DNA of 38,319 nt from Aminobacter ciceronei (lineage in GTDB: Bacteria; Pseudomonadota; Alphaproteobacteria; Rhizobiales; Rhizobiaceae). Under the pieces are notes generated by a model. It saw nothing but the letters and a program-made list of their open reading frames with translations. It was not told the origin of the DNA and searched no databases. This document shows, piece by piece, positions 1 through 9,742 of this stretch; the stretch's first letter is position 1, and every line of letters begins with the position of its first letter. The position numbers were made by a program, and so were the translations under genes. Location of the stretch: NCBI RefSeq assembly GCF_014138625.1, contig NZ_JACJHY010000046.1:1-38319 (forward strand). The letters are read 5' to 3'.

Positions 1-99
1 CAATGGGCAGCCAACTACAACCTGGCACGCCCACACTCGGCCCTTGGAGGCATCAGCCCGTTCCAAAGACTGAACAACCTTCTTGGAAACGACAGCTAG
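1..99 (+). CDS. IS481-type transposase, C-terminal end (cut by window edge)
   Basis: Frame 1 is open from the first base to a TAG at 97-99 and gives 32 residues. They contain YNLARPHSALGG followed by SPFQRLNNLLG, the typical end of the rve/DDE integrase core in IS481-type transposases (Y-N-x-x-R-P-H-x-x-L-G-G-x-x-P, then N-N-L-L near the C-terminus). Only the tail is present, so neither activity nor exact family can be judged. It differs from the other IS481-like copy near 29193-30042, whose tail has another sequence. Its position puts a mobile element directly upstream of purH. Confidence 0.7.
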   Translation, partial: QWAANYNLARPHSALGGISPFQRLNNLLGNDS

Positions 100-255
100 A
101 GCCGTCCAGGATTGCGGAGGCACCTTGAGCGCCTGATCGGCATCACCTCGGGAAATAGGCCGCATGCGCCGCTGCGCGCCTTGATTTCCGAGCCTCATGT
201 GCTAGGCCGCCCGCAAGCAAAGTTTCCGCTCCCAACTTTGAAGGGCCCGCCACCC

Positions 256-1872
256 ATGGCCGTCGTTTCCAAGAAGATCCCCGCACCCGACCTCGTGCCG
301 ATCCGGCGCGCTTTGCTGTCGGTCTCCGACAAGACCGGGCTGATCGAATTTGCCAAGTGCCTGACCAATGTCGGTGTCGAGCTGGTCTCCACCGGCGGCA
401 CCGCCAAGAGTATTTCGGCCGAGGGCATCGCCGTCCGCGACGTTTCCGAGCTCACCAAGTTCCCCGAGATCATGGACGGCCGCGTCAAGACGCTGCATCC
501 GTCAGTCCATGGCGCATTGCTCGGCGTCCGCGACGACCCCGAGCATGTCGCTGCCATGGCCGAGCACGGCATCGAGCCGATCGACCTCGTGGTGGTCAAT
601 CTCTATCCCTTCGAGGAGGTCCGCGATTCCGGCGCTCACTACGCCTCGATCGTCGAGAACATCGACATTGGCGGCCCGGCCATGGTTCGCGCCTCGGCCA
701 AGAACCACGCCTATGTCGCCATCGTCACCGACCCGGCCGACTACAAGGACGTGCTCGACAGCATCGTCGCCAACAATGGCTGCCTGACCTACGAGTTCCG
801 CAAGAAGCTCGCCGCCAAGGCCTTTGCGCGCACCGCCGCCTATGACGCGGCGATCTCGGGCTGGTTTGCCGAGGCGCTCGAGATCGAGACGCCCGACTGG
901 CGCGCTTTCGGCGGCAAGCTGCAGAGCGTCATGCGCTATGGCGAGAACCCGCATCAATCGGCCGGCTTCTACCTGACCGGCGACAAGCGTCCCGGAGTCG
1001 CCACCGCGACCCAGCTCCAGGGCAAGCAACTGTCCTACAACAACATCAACGATACCGACGCAGCCTTCGAGCTGGCCGGCGAGTTCGACCCTGTCCGCAC
1101 GGCCGCCGTCGCCATCATCAAGCACGCCAATCCGTGCGGTGTCGCCGAGGGTGCAACGCTGACCGAGGCCTATGCCCGGGCGCTCGCCTGTGACCCCGTC
1201 TCGGCTTTCGGCGGCATCGTTGCGCTCAACCGCATTCTCGACGCCGAGGCGGCCGAGGAGATCGTCAAGATCTTCACCGAAGTCATCATTGCGCCGGAGG
1301 CTACGCCGGAGGCCCAGGCCATCGTCGCTGCCAAGAAGAACCTTCGCCTGCTGGTGACAGGCGGCCTGCCCGATCCGGATCGCGCCGGCCTTTCGGTCAA
1401 GTCGGTCGCCGGCGGCCTGCTTGTCCAATCGCGCGACAACGCCGTCGTCGATACGCTCGACCTCAATGTCGTGACCAGGCGCCAACCGACCCAACGCGAG
1501 ATCGAAGACCTGAAATTCGCCTTCCGTGTCGCCAAGCACGTCAAGTCGAACGCCATCGTCTATGCAAAGGATCTTGCCACGGTGGGTATCGGCGCCGGCC
1601 AGATGAGCCGTGTCGATTCATCGCGCATCGCCGCCCGCAAGGCGCTGGATGCCGCGGAAGCCGCCGGCCTCGCCGAACCGCTGACCAAGGGGTCGGTGGT
1701 TGCCTCCGATGCCTTCTTCCCCTTCGCTGACGGTCTGCTGTCTGCCGTCGAGGCGGGCGCCACCGCTGTCATCCAGCCAGGCGGCTCGATGCGCGACGAC
1801 GACGTCATCGCCGCGGCAGATGCCCATGGTATCGCCATGATCTTCACCGGCGTGAGACACTTCAGGCACTGA
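256..1872 (+). CDS. purH: Bifunctional AICAR transformylase / IMP cyclohydrolase PurH
   Basis: Catalyses the last two steps of de novo purine synthesis in the cytoplasm: formylation of AICAR with 10-formyl-tetrahydrofolate, then ring closure to IMP. The N-terminal MGS-like cyclohydrolase domain covers about residues 10-150 ([29 protein letters not shown]). The transformylase domain follows, with RYGENPHQ near residue 230, the catalytic KHANPCG near 289 and an intact C-terminus ending in [10 protein letters not shown] chose the ATG at 256 because it gives 538 residues, the usual length in Rhizobiales. The frame stays open back to 112, but that stretch does not look like PurH. The upstream neighbour is an IS fragment, so the original gene context is lost. 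Confidence 0.97.
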   Translation: MAVVSKKIPAPDLVPIRRALLSVSDKTGLIEFAKCLTNVGVELVSTGGTAKSISAEGIAVRDVSELTKFPEIMDGRVKTLHPSVHGALLGVRDDPEHVAAMAEHGIEPIDLVVVNLYPFEEVRDSGAHYASIVENIDIGGPAMVRASAKNHAYVAIVTDPADYKDVLDSIVANNGCLTYEFRKKLAAKAFARTAAYDAAISGWFAEALEIETPDWRAFGGKLQSVMRYGENPHQSAGFYLTGDKRPGVATATQLQGKQLSYNNINDTDAAFELAGEFDPVRTAAVAIIKHANPCGVAEGATLTEAYARALACDPVSAFGGIVALNRILDAEAAEEIVKIFTEVIIAPEATPEAQAIVAAKKNLRLLVTGGLPDPDRAGLSVKSVAGGLLVQSRDNAVVDTLDLNVVTRRQPTQREIEDLKFAFRVAKHVKSNAIVYAKDLATVGIGAGQMSRVDSSRIAARKALDAAEAAGLAEPLTKGSVVASDAFFPFADGLLSAVEAGATAVIQPGGSMRDDDVIAAADAHGIAMIFTGVRHFRH

Positions 1873-1880
1873 GGGGCAGG

Positions 1881-2053
1881 TACCTTCTCCTGTTGCGGGA
1901 GAAGGTAGTGAGCGGAGCAAAGCCGGACGAGGGGTTCTGGACGGAGTGAGGTGTTGCCAGAAAAGCGGCGAGCGCCGAAACCTTGAGACGCACCGCCTCG
2001 TCCAGCACCGCTATCCGTCGTCTTCGGTGACAGCTTCTCCCACAGCGGGAAGA
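1881..2053. repeat. Degenerate palindromic intergenic repeat
   Basis: It lies between the convergent purH and transporter genes. A perfect 10-bp hairpin (1881-1890 with 1898-1907) is followed by a ggacgagggg block at about 1925. A second hairpin-like block (about 2033-2053) and a cctcgtcc block (about 1996-2003) form the inverted counterpart. The layout resembles the dispersed hairpin-type intergenic repeats common in Mesorhizobium and relatives. The first hairpin may also stop transcription from purH. Family assignment is from memory of such repeats and needs genome copies to confirm. Confidence 0.55.
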
Positions 2054-2062
2054 TAATATCCG

Positions 2063-3442
2063 CTATTTCACCTCGTCAGCCGGATAGGGCGTGCGCAACA
2101 ACACTGCCAGCCCGACGACGAAGAATATGATGATCATCGCCATGCCAAGCCGTGGCGAGCCGCTCAGGGCGGTGACTGTCGCGACCACGAACGGCGCGAC
2201 GAAGCTGGTCGCCCGGCCCGACAGCGCATACAGACCGAAATAGCGCCCTGCCTCATCGGCCGAGACACTGCGCGCCATATAGGAGCGCGACGACGCCTGC
2301 ACCGGGCCGAAGGCAATGCCGACCAGCAGGCCGAAGGCAATGTAGGCCTTCTCGGCGGGCGTGCCGAACAGCCCGTTGGTATCGGCACCAGGCATCTGCC
2401 ACAGGCCGAACAGCGTGTAGCCCGGTCCGGTGGAGACGATGCCGATGGTGGCGATCGTCAGCAGCACCAGCGAAAACACCACCACGACCTTGGAACCGAA
2501 GCTGGTGTCGAGACGGCTGGCAACCAGGCAGCCAAAGATGGCGACGACATTGAGAATGATGCCGTAGATTCCGATTTCAGTGATTGTCCAACCGAACATC
2601 GCAGCCGCGAACGCGCCGCCAAGACCGAGCAAGGCGTTGACGCCGTCCTGGTAAATCATGCGGGCGACGAGGAAACGGAAGATGCCGGTGCGCTGGCGCA
2701 CCTCGCCGATCGTCGACTTGAGCTCGGAAAGCCCCAGCCGCACGGCCGGCCGGATGGCGATGCCCTTGCCGCTGTCGGGCGTAAAGAAAAACATCGGCAG
2801 GATGAAGACGAGGTACCACAGTGCTGAAATCGGGCCTGTGGCGCGAGCATCCTCGCCTGCCACCGGGTCCAGCCCGAACAGCGGGGCCGCACCGATGATG
2901 GTCTTGCCGCTCTCGGGCGACGCAGCCAGGAAACCGACGACGAAGATCAGCACGATCATGCCGCCGAGATAACCAAGGCCCCAGGCAATGTTGGAAATCT
3001 TGCCGATCTCCTCCTTCGAAACAAGGCGAGGCATCATCGAATCATTGAAGACGATCGAGAACTCCGCCGCCACCGAAGCGAGCGAAAACAGCAGGACGAT
3101 CGGCACCAGCGGCGATCCGGGCTCGGCATACCAGAGCAGGCACAGGCTGATGATCTTGATCGCGGCAAAGAATGCGATCCACGGCTTGCGCGGGCCGGTC
3201 TGGTCGGCGATCGAGCCAAGCACCGGCGACAGGATGGCGATGACGAAACCGGCTGCAGCAATGCCGTAACCCCAGGCTGCCTGGCCCATGGCCGGATCGG
3301 TCGCCATGCGCGAGACGAAATAGGGACCGAAGATGAAGGTGGTGACCACGGTGAAGAACGGCTGCGCCGCCCAGTCGAAGAACATCCATCCCCAGACGCC
3401 ACGCCGAGGCGTGCGTTGAACCACCATCGTGTCAGCCATCAT
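2063..3442 (-). CDS. MFS transporter, UMF1 (Atg22-like) family
   Basis: An integral membrane protein of up to 459 residues with about 12 hydrophobic helices. The start of the first helix reads [14 protein letters not shown], the D-W-A motif typical of the UMF1/Atg22 branch of the major facilitator superfamily. A loop with DQTGPRKPW matches the MFS G-x-x-x-D-x-x-G-x-R-K/R loop between helices 2 and 3. The substrate cannot be told; some eukaryotic Atg22 members export amino acids from the vacuole. Two ATGs (3442 and 3439) stand directly behind GGAGGG and a third at 3427 is also possible, so the exact start is uncertain. It is transcribed alone and convergent to purH. Confidence 0.85.
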   Translation of the reverse strand: MMADTMVVQRTPRRGVWGWMFFDWAAQPFFTVVTTFIFGPYFVSRMATDPAMGQAAWGYGIAAAGFVIAILSPVLGSIADQTGPRKPWIAFFAAIKIISLCLLWYAEPGSPLVPIVLLFSLASVAAEFSIVFNDSMMPRLVSKEEIGKISNIAWGLGYLGGMIVLIFVVGFLAASPESGKTIIGAAPLFGLDPVAGEDARATGPISALWYLVFILPMFFFTPDSGKGIAIRPAVRLGLSELKSTIGEVRQRTGIFRFLVARMIYQDGVNALLGLGGAFAAAMFGWTITEIGIYGIILNVVAIFGCLVASRLDTSFGSKVVVVFSLVLLTIATIGIVSTGPGYTLFGLWQMPGADTNGLFGTPAEKAYIAFGLLVGIAFGPVQASSRSYMARSVSADEAGRYFGLYALSGRATSFVAPFVVATVTALSGSPRLGMAMIIIFFVVGLAVLLRTPYPADEVK

Positions 3443-3511
3443 CCCTCCGCGCGCGCCGCATCAGCGCGTTGTCTGGAGCTATAGCGTAGTTCGCTTGCGT
3501 GGTCCTTGAGG

Positions 3512-3541
3512 AAAATGCCTGCCACGGTTGCCGTGGCAGGC
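3512..3541 (-). terminator. Rho-independent terminator of the glutamate dehydrogenase gene
   Basis: A perfect 11-bp stem (3517-3527 with 3531-3541) with a 3-nt loop lies 15 bp past the stop codon of the minus-strand gene. On the minus strand it is followed by ATTTTCC, the A/T run at 3512-3515. Confidence 0.8.
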
Positions 3542-3555
3542 GCCGTTGCAAGGGC

Positions 3556-6500
3556 TCAGCGTCCCGACAGGTCGCTCATCAGCCCGGCCGCCACCGTCAG
3601 GCGCGACACGGTGATGTCGCCACCCTCCGTCAGGGCCTGCAGCCTGTCGCGGGTACGGTTGGTCCTGTCGCCGCCGGCGTCGAGCCATGCCGCGACCGGA
3701 TCGGCAGCCTTGCCGAAACCGGTCAATGCCGCAACCGCGATGCCGCGTCGCGCCGCACCGATGGTGTCGGATGCACGCGACAGCGCCAGCCCCTCATAAT
3801 AGTCGGAGGTGGCGATCGCATGCGTTGCATCCTCGATCCGCGGAATGCGGAACGCCTCGCTGACGCCGAAGAACGCCTTCGCCGCTGCCAGGATGTCGGC
3901 CTTGGCGGTCTTGGCCACCAGGGCGATGTCGGGCACCAGTTCGCCTGCCTCGAGCAGCGACAGCCGCTCGGCCAGTTTCTCCGGCGCACCGGCGGCGGCA
4001 AAGCCAGCCTTGCGGTTTTCGATGCGCTCGCGGGTGAAGGCAGGCAGCATGCCTGAGAACTTCGGCTCCAGTGCTGCGCGTGCTTCCTGCAGCTCGGCGA
4101 TGCGGCTCGCCAATGGCGCGTCGCTGTGCTCGTTGCGCAGATACCAGCCGCTGGTACCGAAGATCAGCCGGCTGACCGCCTGATACAGGTCGAGCTGCAG
4201 CGTGCCGTCGACGACATTGTCGAGCGCGTCGATCTCGCGATAGAGCGCCGGCAGAGCAAAGCCATCGCGCACGACGGCAAAAGCCCGCACCACATCGGCC
4301 GCCGAACGGCCGCTGGCCTCCTGCAGCCGGTTGACGAAGGATGGCCCACCACGATTGACGAGATCGTTGGCGACGACACGCGCGATGATCTCGCGGCGCA
4401 GCCGGTGACCACCGATCTCGGCGGCATATTTCTTGGCCATGCGCTCGGGGAAGTAGCCGAGCAGATCACGTTCGAAATGGGCTTCGTCGGGCACGTCGCT
4501 GGCGACGATGTCGGAGAACAGCACGATCTTGGCATAGGCGAGCAGCACGCCAAGCTCGGCCCGGGTCAGCGGCTCGCCACGCGTCTGGCGTTCGGCCAGA
4601 GCAGGCGGCCATGGCAGGTTCTCGACGGCGCGGTCGAGCAGTCCGCGCGCCTCGAGCGCGCTCATGAAGCGGCCTTGATGCGCGATGTCCTGAATACCGC
4701 GCTTGGCCGCAACCGACAGCGCCAGCGTCTGCTCGTAGTTGTTGGCCAGCACCAGCCCGGCAACCTCCTCGGTCATTTCGGCGAGGAACTTGTTGCGCGC
4801 CGGCCGCTGCAGCGTGCCCTTGCGCATCGCCGAAGCCAGCGCGATCTTGATGTTGACCTCGACGTCGGACGAATTGACGCCGCCCGAATTGTCGATGGCG
4901 TCCGAGTTGCAGCGCCCGCCCTTGAGGCCGAACTCGATGCGCGCCCGTTGGGTTGCGCCGAGATTGGCACCCTCGCCGATCACCTTGACCCTGAGGTCGG
5001 TGGCGGTGACGCGGATCGCGTCGTTGGCGCGGTCACCGACTTCCTGGTTGGTTTCGCCGGTCGCCCTGACATAGGTGCCGATGCCGCCGAACCACAACAG
5101 GTCGACCTGCGCCCGCAGGATGGCGTTCATGATCTCGGTCGGCGATGCGGTCGTCTTGGCGAGCCCGATCGCCGTTGCCGCCGCCTGCGGCAGCGTCACC
5201 GACTTCTGGGCGCGCGAAACGATCACGCCGCCTGCCGACAGCTTGGACTTGTCATAGTCCTGCCAGCTCGAACGCGGCAGGTCGAACATCCGCTTGCGCT
5301 CGGCAAAGGACGCGGCCATATCGGGCTCGGGATCGATGAAGATGTCGCGGTGGTCGAAAGCGGCGATCAGCTTCGTTTGCTCGGACAACAGCATGCCGTT
5401 GCCGAAGACGTCGCCGGACATGTCGCCGACGCCGACGACGGTGAACGGCGTCGTCTGGATGTCGCGGTTCATCTCACGGAAGTGCCGTTTGACCGCTTCC
5501 CAGGCGCCACGCGCCGTGATGCCCATCTTCTTGTGGTCGTAGCCGGCCGAGCCGCCCGAGGCGAAGGCGTCGTCGAGCCAGAAGCCGTGCTTCTCGCTGA
5601 TGCCGTTGGCCGTGTCGGAGAAGGTCGCCGTGCCCTTGTCGGCGGCAACGACGAAATAGGGATCGTCCATATCGCGGCGGACAACGCCCGCCGGCGGCAC
5701 CACCTTGTCGCCGTCGAGATTGTCGGTGATCGACAGCAGGCTGGAGACGAAATTGACGTAAGCAGCCTTGCCGGCCTCGAACACCGCGTCGCGGCTGCCC
5801 CCCACGGGCAGGCGCTTGGGGAAGAAGCCGCCCTTGGCGCCGACAGGCACGATGACGGCATTCTTGACCTGCTGCGCCTTGACCAGGCCAAGCACCTCGG
5901 TGCGATAGTCCTGGGCACGGTCAGACCAGCGCAGGCCGCCGCGCGCCACCGCGCCGAAGCGCAGATGCAGCCCCTCGACCTCCGAACCATAAACGAAGAT
6001 CTCGCGCCACGGCCGCGGCTCTGCCAGGCCTTCGACGCTGCGCGAGTCGAGCTTGATCGCCAGCGATTGGCCACGTTCCTTCTTACCCGCCACGAAGTGG
6101 TTGGTCCTGAGCGACGCTTCGATCAGGTTGACGTAGCGCCGGATGATGGTGTCGTCGTCAATATTGGGGACCGCCTCGAGCGCGTCCTTGATCTTGGCCT
6201 TGAGGTGCTTGGCGGTGACCAGGCCGTCCTGTTCCTGTGCCGGATCGAGCCGGGCGAGGAAAAGCGCGTGCAGGCCGCGCGCGATATCGGGATAGCGGTT
6301 CAGCGCTGCCGCGATGAAATCCTGGCTCTGCGGAATGCCGGCCTGCTGCAGGTAGCGGCCATAGGCACGCAGGATAAGAATCTCGTTGGAGCCGAGACCT
6401 GCCGTCTGCGCCAGCGCGTTGTAACCGTCATTGTCGGCGTCGCCGTTCCAGACCGACAGGAACACCTCTTCGAACAGCGCGCCACTGTCGGCGAGGTCGA

Positions 6501-8346
6501 TCGGCTGGCCGTAGGCGTTCTCCAGCTCCATGTCATGGATGAAGATCTGGTCTTCGCCCTTCTCGCCCAGTTCGAATGTGCGCTCGCTGATAACGCGGAA
6601 GCCCATGTTCTCGAGCAATGGCACGCGCCGCGACAGCGCCACCGGCGCGCCGTGGTGATAGATCTTCAGCGAGGCCTGTGTGGACGCCTGGCCGGTGTCG
6701 CGATAGCAGTCGATGACGATCGGGTTGGATGCGCCGATCGAGGCGATGCGCTCGGCATCGACGAGGGCTGCCGCCGGCGAGAAGCTGTTCTGGTAGTCCT
6801 GCGGGAAGTGGCTGGCGAGCCTGACGAAAGATGCGGATGAGCCGGCCTCGGCTGAAGCCTCGCGCAAGCCGTCCTCCCAGGTCCGCACCATATCGCGGAT
6901 TGCCGCCTCGATGGCCGTCTGCTCGACCTTGGGCGTCTTGCCGCCGGAGCGGCCGATGATGAAATGGACGCGCGCCAGCCCGCCCTCGGGGAAGGCCGGG
7001 TAATAGGCCGACAGGCGGCCTTCGAACACGGACTTGAGATAGGCGCCGATCTTCTCGCGCACCACCGAATCGTAGCGGTCGCGCGGCACGAAGACGAGGA
7101 TCGAGACAAAGCGATCGAACTGGTCGACACGCACCAGCGCACGCACGCGCGGCCGTTCGATCAAGCCGAGGATGGCCTCGGAATGCTTGCGCAACGTCGG
7201 CACGGCGACCTGGAACAGCTCGTCGCGCGGATAGGATTCAAGCACGTTGATCAGCGCCTTGCCGGAATGGTCGGCAGGGTCGAAGCCCGACTTCTGCACC
7301 ACGGTTTCGGCCTTGGAGCGCAGATAGGGAATCTTCATCACCGAGCGCGTGTAGGCGGTCGAGGTGAACAGGCCGACGATGCGCAGTTCGCCCGACAGCT
7401 GCCCCTTGGCGTCGTAGGTCTTGATGCCGATGTAGTCGAGATAGGCGCGGCGGTGCACCGCCGACTTGGCATTGGCCTTGGTGACGATCAGCGGATCCGG
7501 GCCATGCAGAAAGGCGCGGATTTCGGGTGTCGTCGACGTCGCGTCGATGGTGTCGCGGCGCAGCACCAGAACGTCGGGGTCGGCGAGGATGCCGAGGCCC
7601 GGCTTGTCGGAGCGTTCCAGTACGCCACTCTTTTCGCCGCCCGAATATTTGAATTCGCGCATGCCGAGGAAGGTGAAATTGTCGTCACGCAGCCATTCGA
7701 GGAAGGCGATCGCCTCGGTCACCGCATTCTTGTCGAGCGGGATCGGCGCATAGCGGAATTCCGAGATCGCCTGGTCGAGCCTGGCCAGCATCGGCTTCCA
7801 GTCGGTGACGGCGGCGCGCACCTGCCCAAGCAGCTTCTTCAGCCGCTCGCGCAGCGCTTCTGCGGCCTCCTTGCCAAGCGGCGGAATGTGGACGTGAATG
7901 ACGCTGACCTTGTCGGCCGCCTCCTCGCCCTTGTGGCCGCCATCGCTCAGGATCTCGTCGACGCCGGTGCGGCCATGGCGCACGTGGATGACCGGGTGGG
8001 TGACAAGCACCGGCTCGCCGGCGGCTTCGGTGATCTCGCCGAGCACCGAATCGAACAGGAACGGCATGTTGTCGTTGACGACGGTGACAACAGTGACCGG
8101 CCGGTCATGGCGGACGACGCTGCCGTCGGTCTCGATGTCGATGACCGAAGAACCTTTGCGGTGCTTGAGCACGGCCTGCTCGGCGAGCTGTGCTGCGCGC
8201 TCCAGCATGCCCGGCTCGTAATCGGCCACGTCCTCGGCCGGCGCTCGGGCGAGCAGCAATTCGTGCAGCTGGGGAGGTCTGTTGGAGGATTTGGAGGCGG
8301 ATGCAGTCTTGGCGGATTTCGCCTTAGACTTCACAGATGCGGCCAT
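3556..8346 (-). CDS. gdhB: NAD-dependent glutamate dehydrogenase, large (180-kDa) type
   Basis: Catalyses the NAD-linked oxidative deamination of glutamate to 2-oxoglutarate and ammonia, mainly catabolic. At 1596 residues it matches the large bacterial L-GDH class, with long N-terminal ACT-like and helical regulatory regions before the catalytic core. The substrate-binding segment VPVGAKGGFFPKRLP lies near residue 835. It is followed by a dinucleotide-binding region with a stretch reading VVGVGDMSGDVFGNGM near residue 965 and VKVIGEGANLG near 1125. The frame is open to 8439, but I start at the ATG at 8346, where GGGAGAAA sits at good spacing and the Lys/Ala/Ser-rich start (ASVKSKAKSAK) begins. 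The gene is monocistronic with terminators at both flanks. The symbol follows common use and varies between genomes. Confidence 0.95.
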   Translation of the reverse strand: MAASVKSKAKSAKTASASKSSNRPPQLHELLLARAPAEDVADYEPGMLERAAQLAEQAVLKHRKGSSVIDIETDGSVVRHDRPVTVVTVVNDNMPFLFDSVLGEITEAAGEPVLVTHPVIHVRHGRTGVDEILSDGGHKGEEAADKVSVIHVHIPPLGKEAAEALRERLKKLLGQVRAAVTDWKPMLARLDQAISEFRYAPIPLDKNAVTEAIAFLEWLRDDNFTFLGMREFKYSGGEKSGVLERSDKPGLGILADPDVLVLRRDTIDATSTTPEIRAFLHGPDPLIVTKANAKSAVHRRAYLDYIGIKTYDAKGQLSGELRIVGLFTSTAYTRSVMKIPYLRSKAETVVQKSGFDPADHSGKALINVLESYPRDELFQVAVPTLRKHSEAILGLIERPRVRALVRVDQFDRFVSILVFVPRDRYDSVVREKIGAYLKSVFEGRLSAYYPAFPEGGLARVHFIIGRSGGKTPKVEQTAIEAAIRDMVRTWEDGLREASAEAGSSASFVRLASHFPQDYQNSFSPAAALVDAERIASIGASNPIVIDCYRDTGQASTQASLKIYHHGAPVALSRRVPLLENMGFRVISERTFELGEKGEDQIFIHDMELENAYGQPIDLADSGALFEEVFLSVWNGDADNDGYNALAQTAGLGSNEILILRAYGRYLQQAGIPQSQDFIAAALNRYPDIARGLHALFLARLDPAQEQDGLVTAKHLKAKIKDALEAVPNIDDDTIIRRYVNLIEASLRTNHFVAGKKERGQSLAIKLDSRSVEGLAEPRPWREIFVYGSEVEGLHLRFGAVARGGLRWSDRAQDYRTEVLGLVKAQQVKNAVIVPVGAKGGFFPKRLPVGGSRDAVFEAGKAAYVNFVSSLLSITDNLDGDKVVPPAGVVRRDMDDPYFVVAADKGTATFSDTANGISEKHGFWLDDAFASGGSAGYDHKKMGITARGAWEAVKRHFREMNRDIQTTPFTVVGVGDMSGDVFGNGMLLSEQTKLIAAFDHRDIFIDPEPDMAASFAERKRMFDLPRSSWQDYDKSKLSAGGVIVSRAQKSVTLPQAAATAIGLAKTTASPTEIMNAILRAQVDLLWFGGIGTYVRATGETNQEVGDRANDAIRVTATDLRVKVIGEGANLGATQRARIEFGLKGGRCNSDAIDNSGGVNSSDVEVNIKIALASAMRKGTLQRPARNKFLAEMTEEVAGLVLANNYEQTLALSVAAKRGIQDIAHQGRFMSALEARGLLDRAVENLPWPPALAERQTRGEPLTRAELGVLLAYAKIVLFSDIVASDVPDEAHFERDLLGYFPERMAKKYAAEIGGHRLRREIIARVVANDLVNRGGPSFVNRLQEASGRSAADVVRAFAVVRDGFALPALYREIDALDNVVDGTLQLDLYQAVSRLIFGTSGWYLRNEHSDAPLASRIAELQEARAALEPKFSGMLPAFTRERIENRKAGFAAAGAPEKLAERLSLLEAGELVPDIALVAKTAKADILAAAKAFFGVSEAFRIPRIEDATHAIATSDYYEGLALSRASDTIGAARRGIAVAALTGFGKAADPVAAWLDAGGDRTNRTRDRLQALTEGGDITVSRLTVAAGLMSDLSGR

Positions 8347-8436
8347 GACGCTAGTTTCTCCCGTCCCGTCACATGCTTTTGCGACTATCGTAGCAGATGG
8401 CCTGCCTTTAGCGACAAAGGTTTGACGGAAGGTAGG

Positions 8437-8480
8437 CAAAAACGCCTATCGGGCAGGCAGAAATTGCCTGCAAAATAGGC
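8437..8480 (-). terminator. Nested hairpin terminator downstream of the LysE gene
   Basis: Read on the minus strand, GCCTAT and GCAGGCA pair with TGCCTGC and ATAGGC around a 5-nt loop. The two stem parts are separated by a 3-by-3 internal loop, and GTTTTTG follows (T run at 8437-8441). It starts 56 bp past the LysE stop codon and also lies about 100 bp upstream of the glutamate dehydrogenase start, insulating the two genes. Confidence 0.8.
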
Positions 8481-8535
8481 TGACGCAGCGTCCCCAAGGC
8501 TCGCTGCGTACCCGGCCTGACAAAACTTTGGCCTT

Positions 8536-9147
8536 TTACCTCGCGGCAATCGCCGCGGCCGCACCCGCCATGGTCGTGGCGCTCACCCGATTCGCAATCT
8601 GCATCGCCCGCTTGCTCCGCAAAAGCTTGCGCGCCTGTGCTGCTGCGAACACCCAGGCGAGGTCGATGGCGATCAACACCGCCGCCATCGTCAGCGTCAG
8701 TTCCAGCCAGCCGACGACGCTCACCGAAGCCAGGTCGATGATCGTCGGCAACAGCGCCAGATAGAACATCATGATCTTGGGATTGCCGAGCGTCACGGCC
8801 ATGCCGGCAGCGAAAAGCTTGAGCGGAGAATCCTGACTCGGCATCTCGCCTTCGCGCGTGTCGACGGGGGCCGTCCACATTTTCCAGGCGAGGTAGACGA
8901 GATAGGCGACGCCAGCCCACTTCACCACGACGAAGGCCATGTGAAAGGACTGCGCCACGAAGGCGAGGCCAAACACCGCCAGCGAAAGCCAGATCGCCTC
9001 GCCGATCCACATCGCCGCCAGGAACGGCAACACGTCACGAAAGCCCTTCGAGATGACCCGTGCCACCAGTGCTGCAATGGAAGGCCCGGGCGAACCGGCG
9101 GCAACAAGCAGAGCACCGGCAAAGATCAGAAGCGAAGTCGGTTCCAT
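8536..9147 (-). CDS. LysE/RhtB-family exporter
   Basis: A membrane protein of 203 residues with about six hydrophobic helices, the normal size for LysE/RhtB amino-acid exporters. The family signature GPGPSIAALVARVISKG is read here as SPGPSIAALVARVISKG near residue 20 (S-P-G-P), followed by VYLAWKMW near residue 75 and a GNPKIMMFY motif near residue 115. Members export basic or neutral amino acids or homoserine derivatives; the substrate here is unknown. There are ATGs at 9153 and 9147. GGGG directly abuts the first and lies 6 nt before the second, so 9147 is preferred. The gene is divergent from the YCII gene and has its own terminator. Confidence 0.85.
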   Translation of the reverse strand: MEPTSLLIFAGALLVAAGSPGPSIAALVARVISKGFRDVLPFLAAMWIGEAIWLSLAVFGLAFVAQSFHMAFVVVKWAGVAYLVYLAWKMWTAPVDTREGEMPSQDSPLKLFAAGMAVTLGNPKIMMFYLALLPTIIDLASVSVVGWLELTLTMAAVLIAIDLAWVFAAAQARKLLRSKRAMQIANRVSATTMAGAAAAIAAR

Positions 9148-9352
9148 CGTCATCCCCGAATGGCTGGTCGCGGAACCTTACGGCATGCGCCGCAACTTGC
9201 AACCGCCAGACGAACCAGGCGCCTATGCCATCAACTTTGCGAGATCGGACAGGAAAGCAGGTTGTCCAGGACAGCCTACAGGCAAATGAATAGCTCGCGC
9301 GCCGGCACGATGTCGGGTGGCCGGCACCTCGGCACGCCACGGAGGAGATGTC

Positions 9353-9667
9353 ATGGCCAAGTTTCTCTTCGTCTATCACGGCGGCGCCATGCCGCAATCG
9401 GAGGAAGAAGGCGCCAAGGTGATGAAGGCCTGGATGGACTGGTTTGCCGGCTTGGGCGCTGCCGTCGTCGATGGCGGCAATCCGGTCGGCAAGTCTCAGA
9501 CGGTTGCCGCCAACGGCGCTGTTACCAATGACGGCGGCGCCAATCCGGTCAGCGGCTATTCGGTGTTCGACGCCAAGGATCCCGCCGACGCCGCGCGCAT
9601 CGCCAAGGGCTGCCCTATCCTCCACGCCGGTGGTTCGGTGGAAGTCGCACCCATCATCGAGATGTAG
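9353..9667 (+). CDS. YCII-related domain protein (YciI-like)
   Basis: A small soluble protein of 104 residues. It opens with AKFLFVYHGG and has the ferredoxin-like fold pattern of YCII/DGPF-type proteins: MKAWMDWFAGLGAAVVDGGNPVG, then SGYSVFDAKDPADAARIAKGCP and a final GGSVEVAPI strand. Family members are thought to be small enzymes or binding proteins, and the actual reaction is unknown. GGAGGAG at 9341-9347 fixes the ATG at 9353. It stands alone between the divergent LysE gene and convergent typA. Confidence 0.85.
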   Translation: MAKFLFVYHGGAMPQSEEEGAKVMKAWMDWFAGLGAAVVDGGNPVGKSQTVAANGAVTNDGGANPVSGYSVFDAKDPADAARIAKGCPILHAGGSVEVAPIIEM

Positions 9668-9693
9668 TCGGGGTCGCACCCACGCCCCAAAGC

Positions 9694-9721
9694 AAAAAGG
9701 GCGCCTCCATTGGAGACGCCC
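9694..9721 (-). terminator. Rho-independent terminator of typA
   Basis: A 10-bp stem with one mismatch (9699-9708 with 9712-9721) and a 3-nt loop is followed on the minus strand by TTTTT (9694-9698). It sits 21 bp after the typA stop, and may also stop transcription from the converging YCII gene. Confidence 0.8.
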
Positions 9722-9742
9722 TCTTGATTTGTGCCGCGTGGC

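Noticed and set aside
4126-6840. Long open frame of 904 codons on the plus strand
   Set aside because: It is antisense to the well-supported glutamate dehydrogenase gene; the product is Arg/Asp/Gly/Val-rich without motifs, a typical shadow in GC-rich DNA.
6964-8478. Open frame of 504 codons on the plus strand
   Set aside because: It is also antisense to glutamate dehydrogenase and has no family features.
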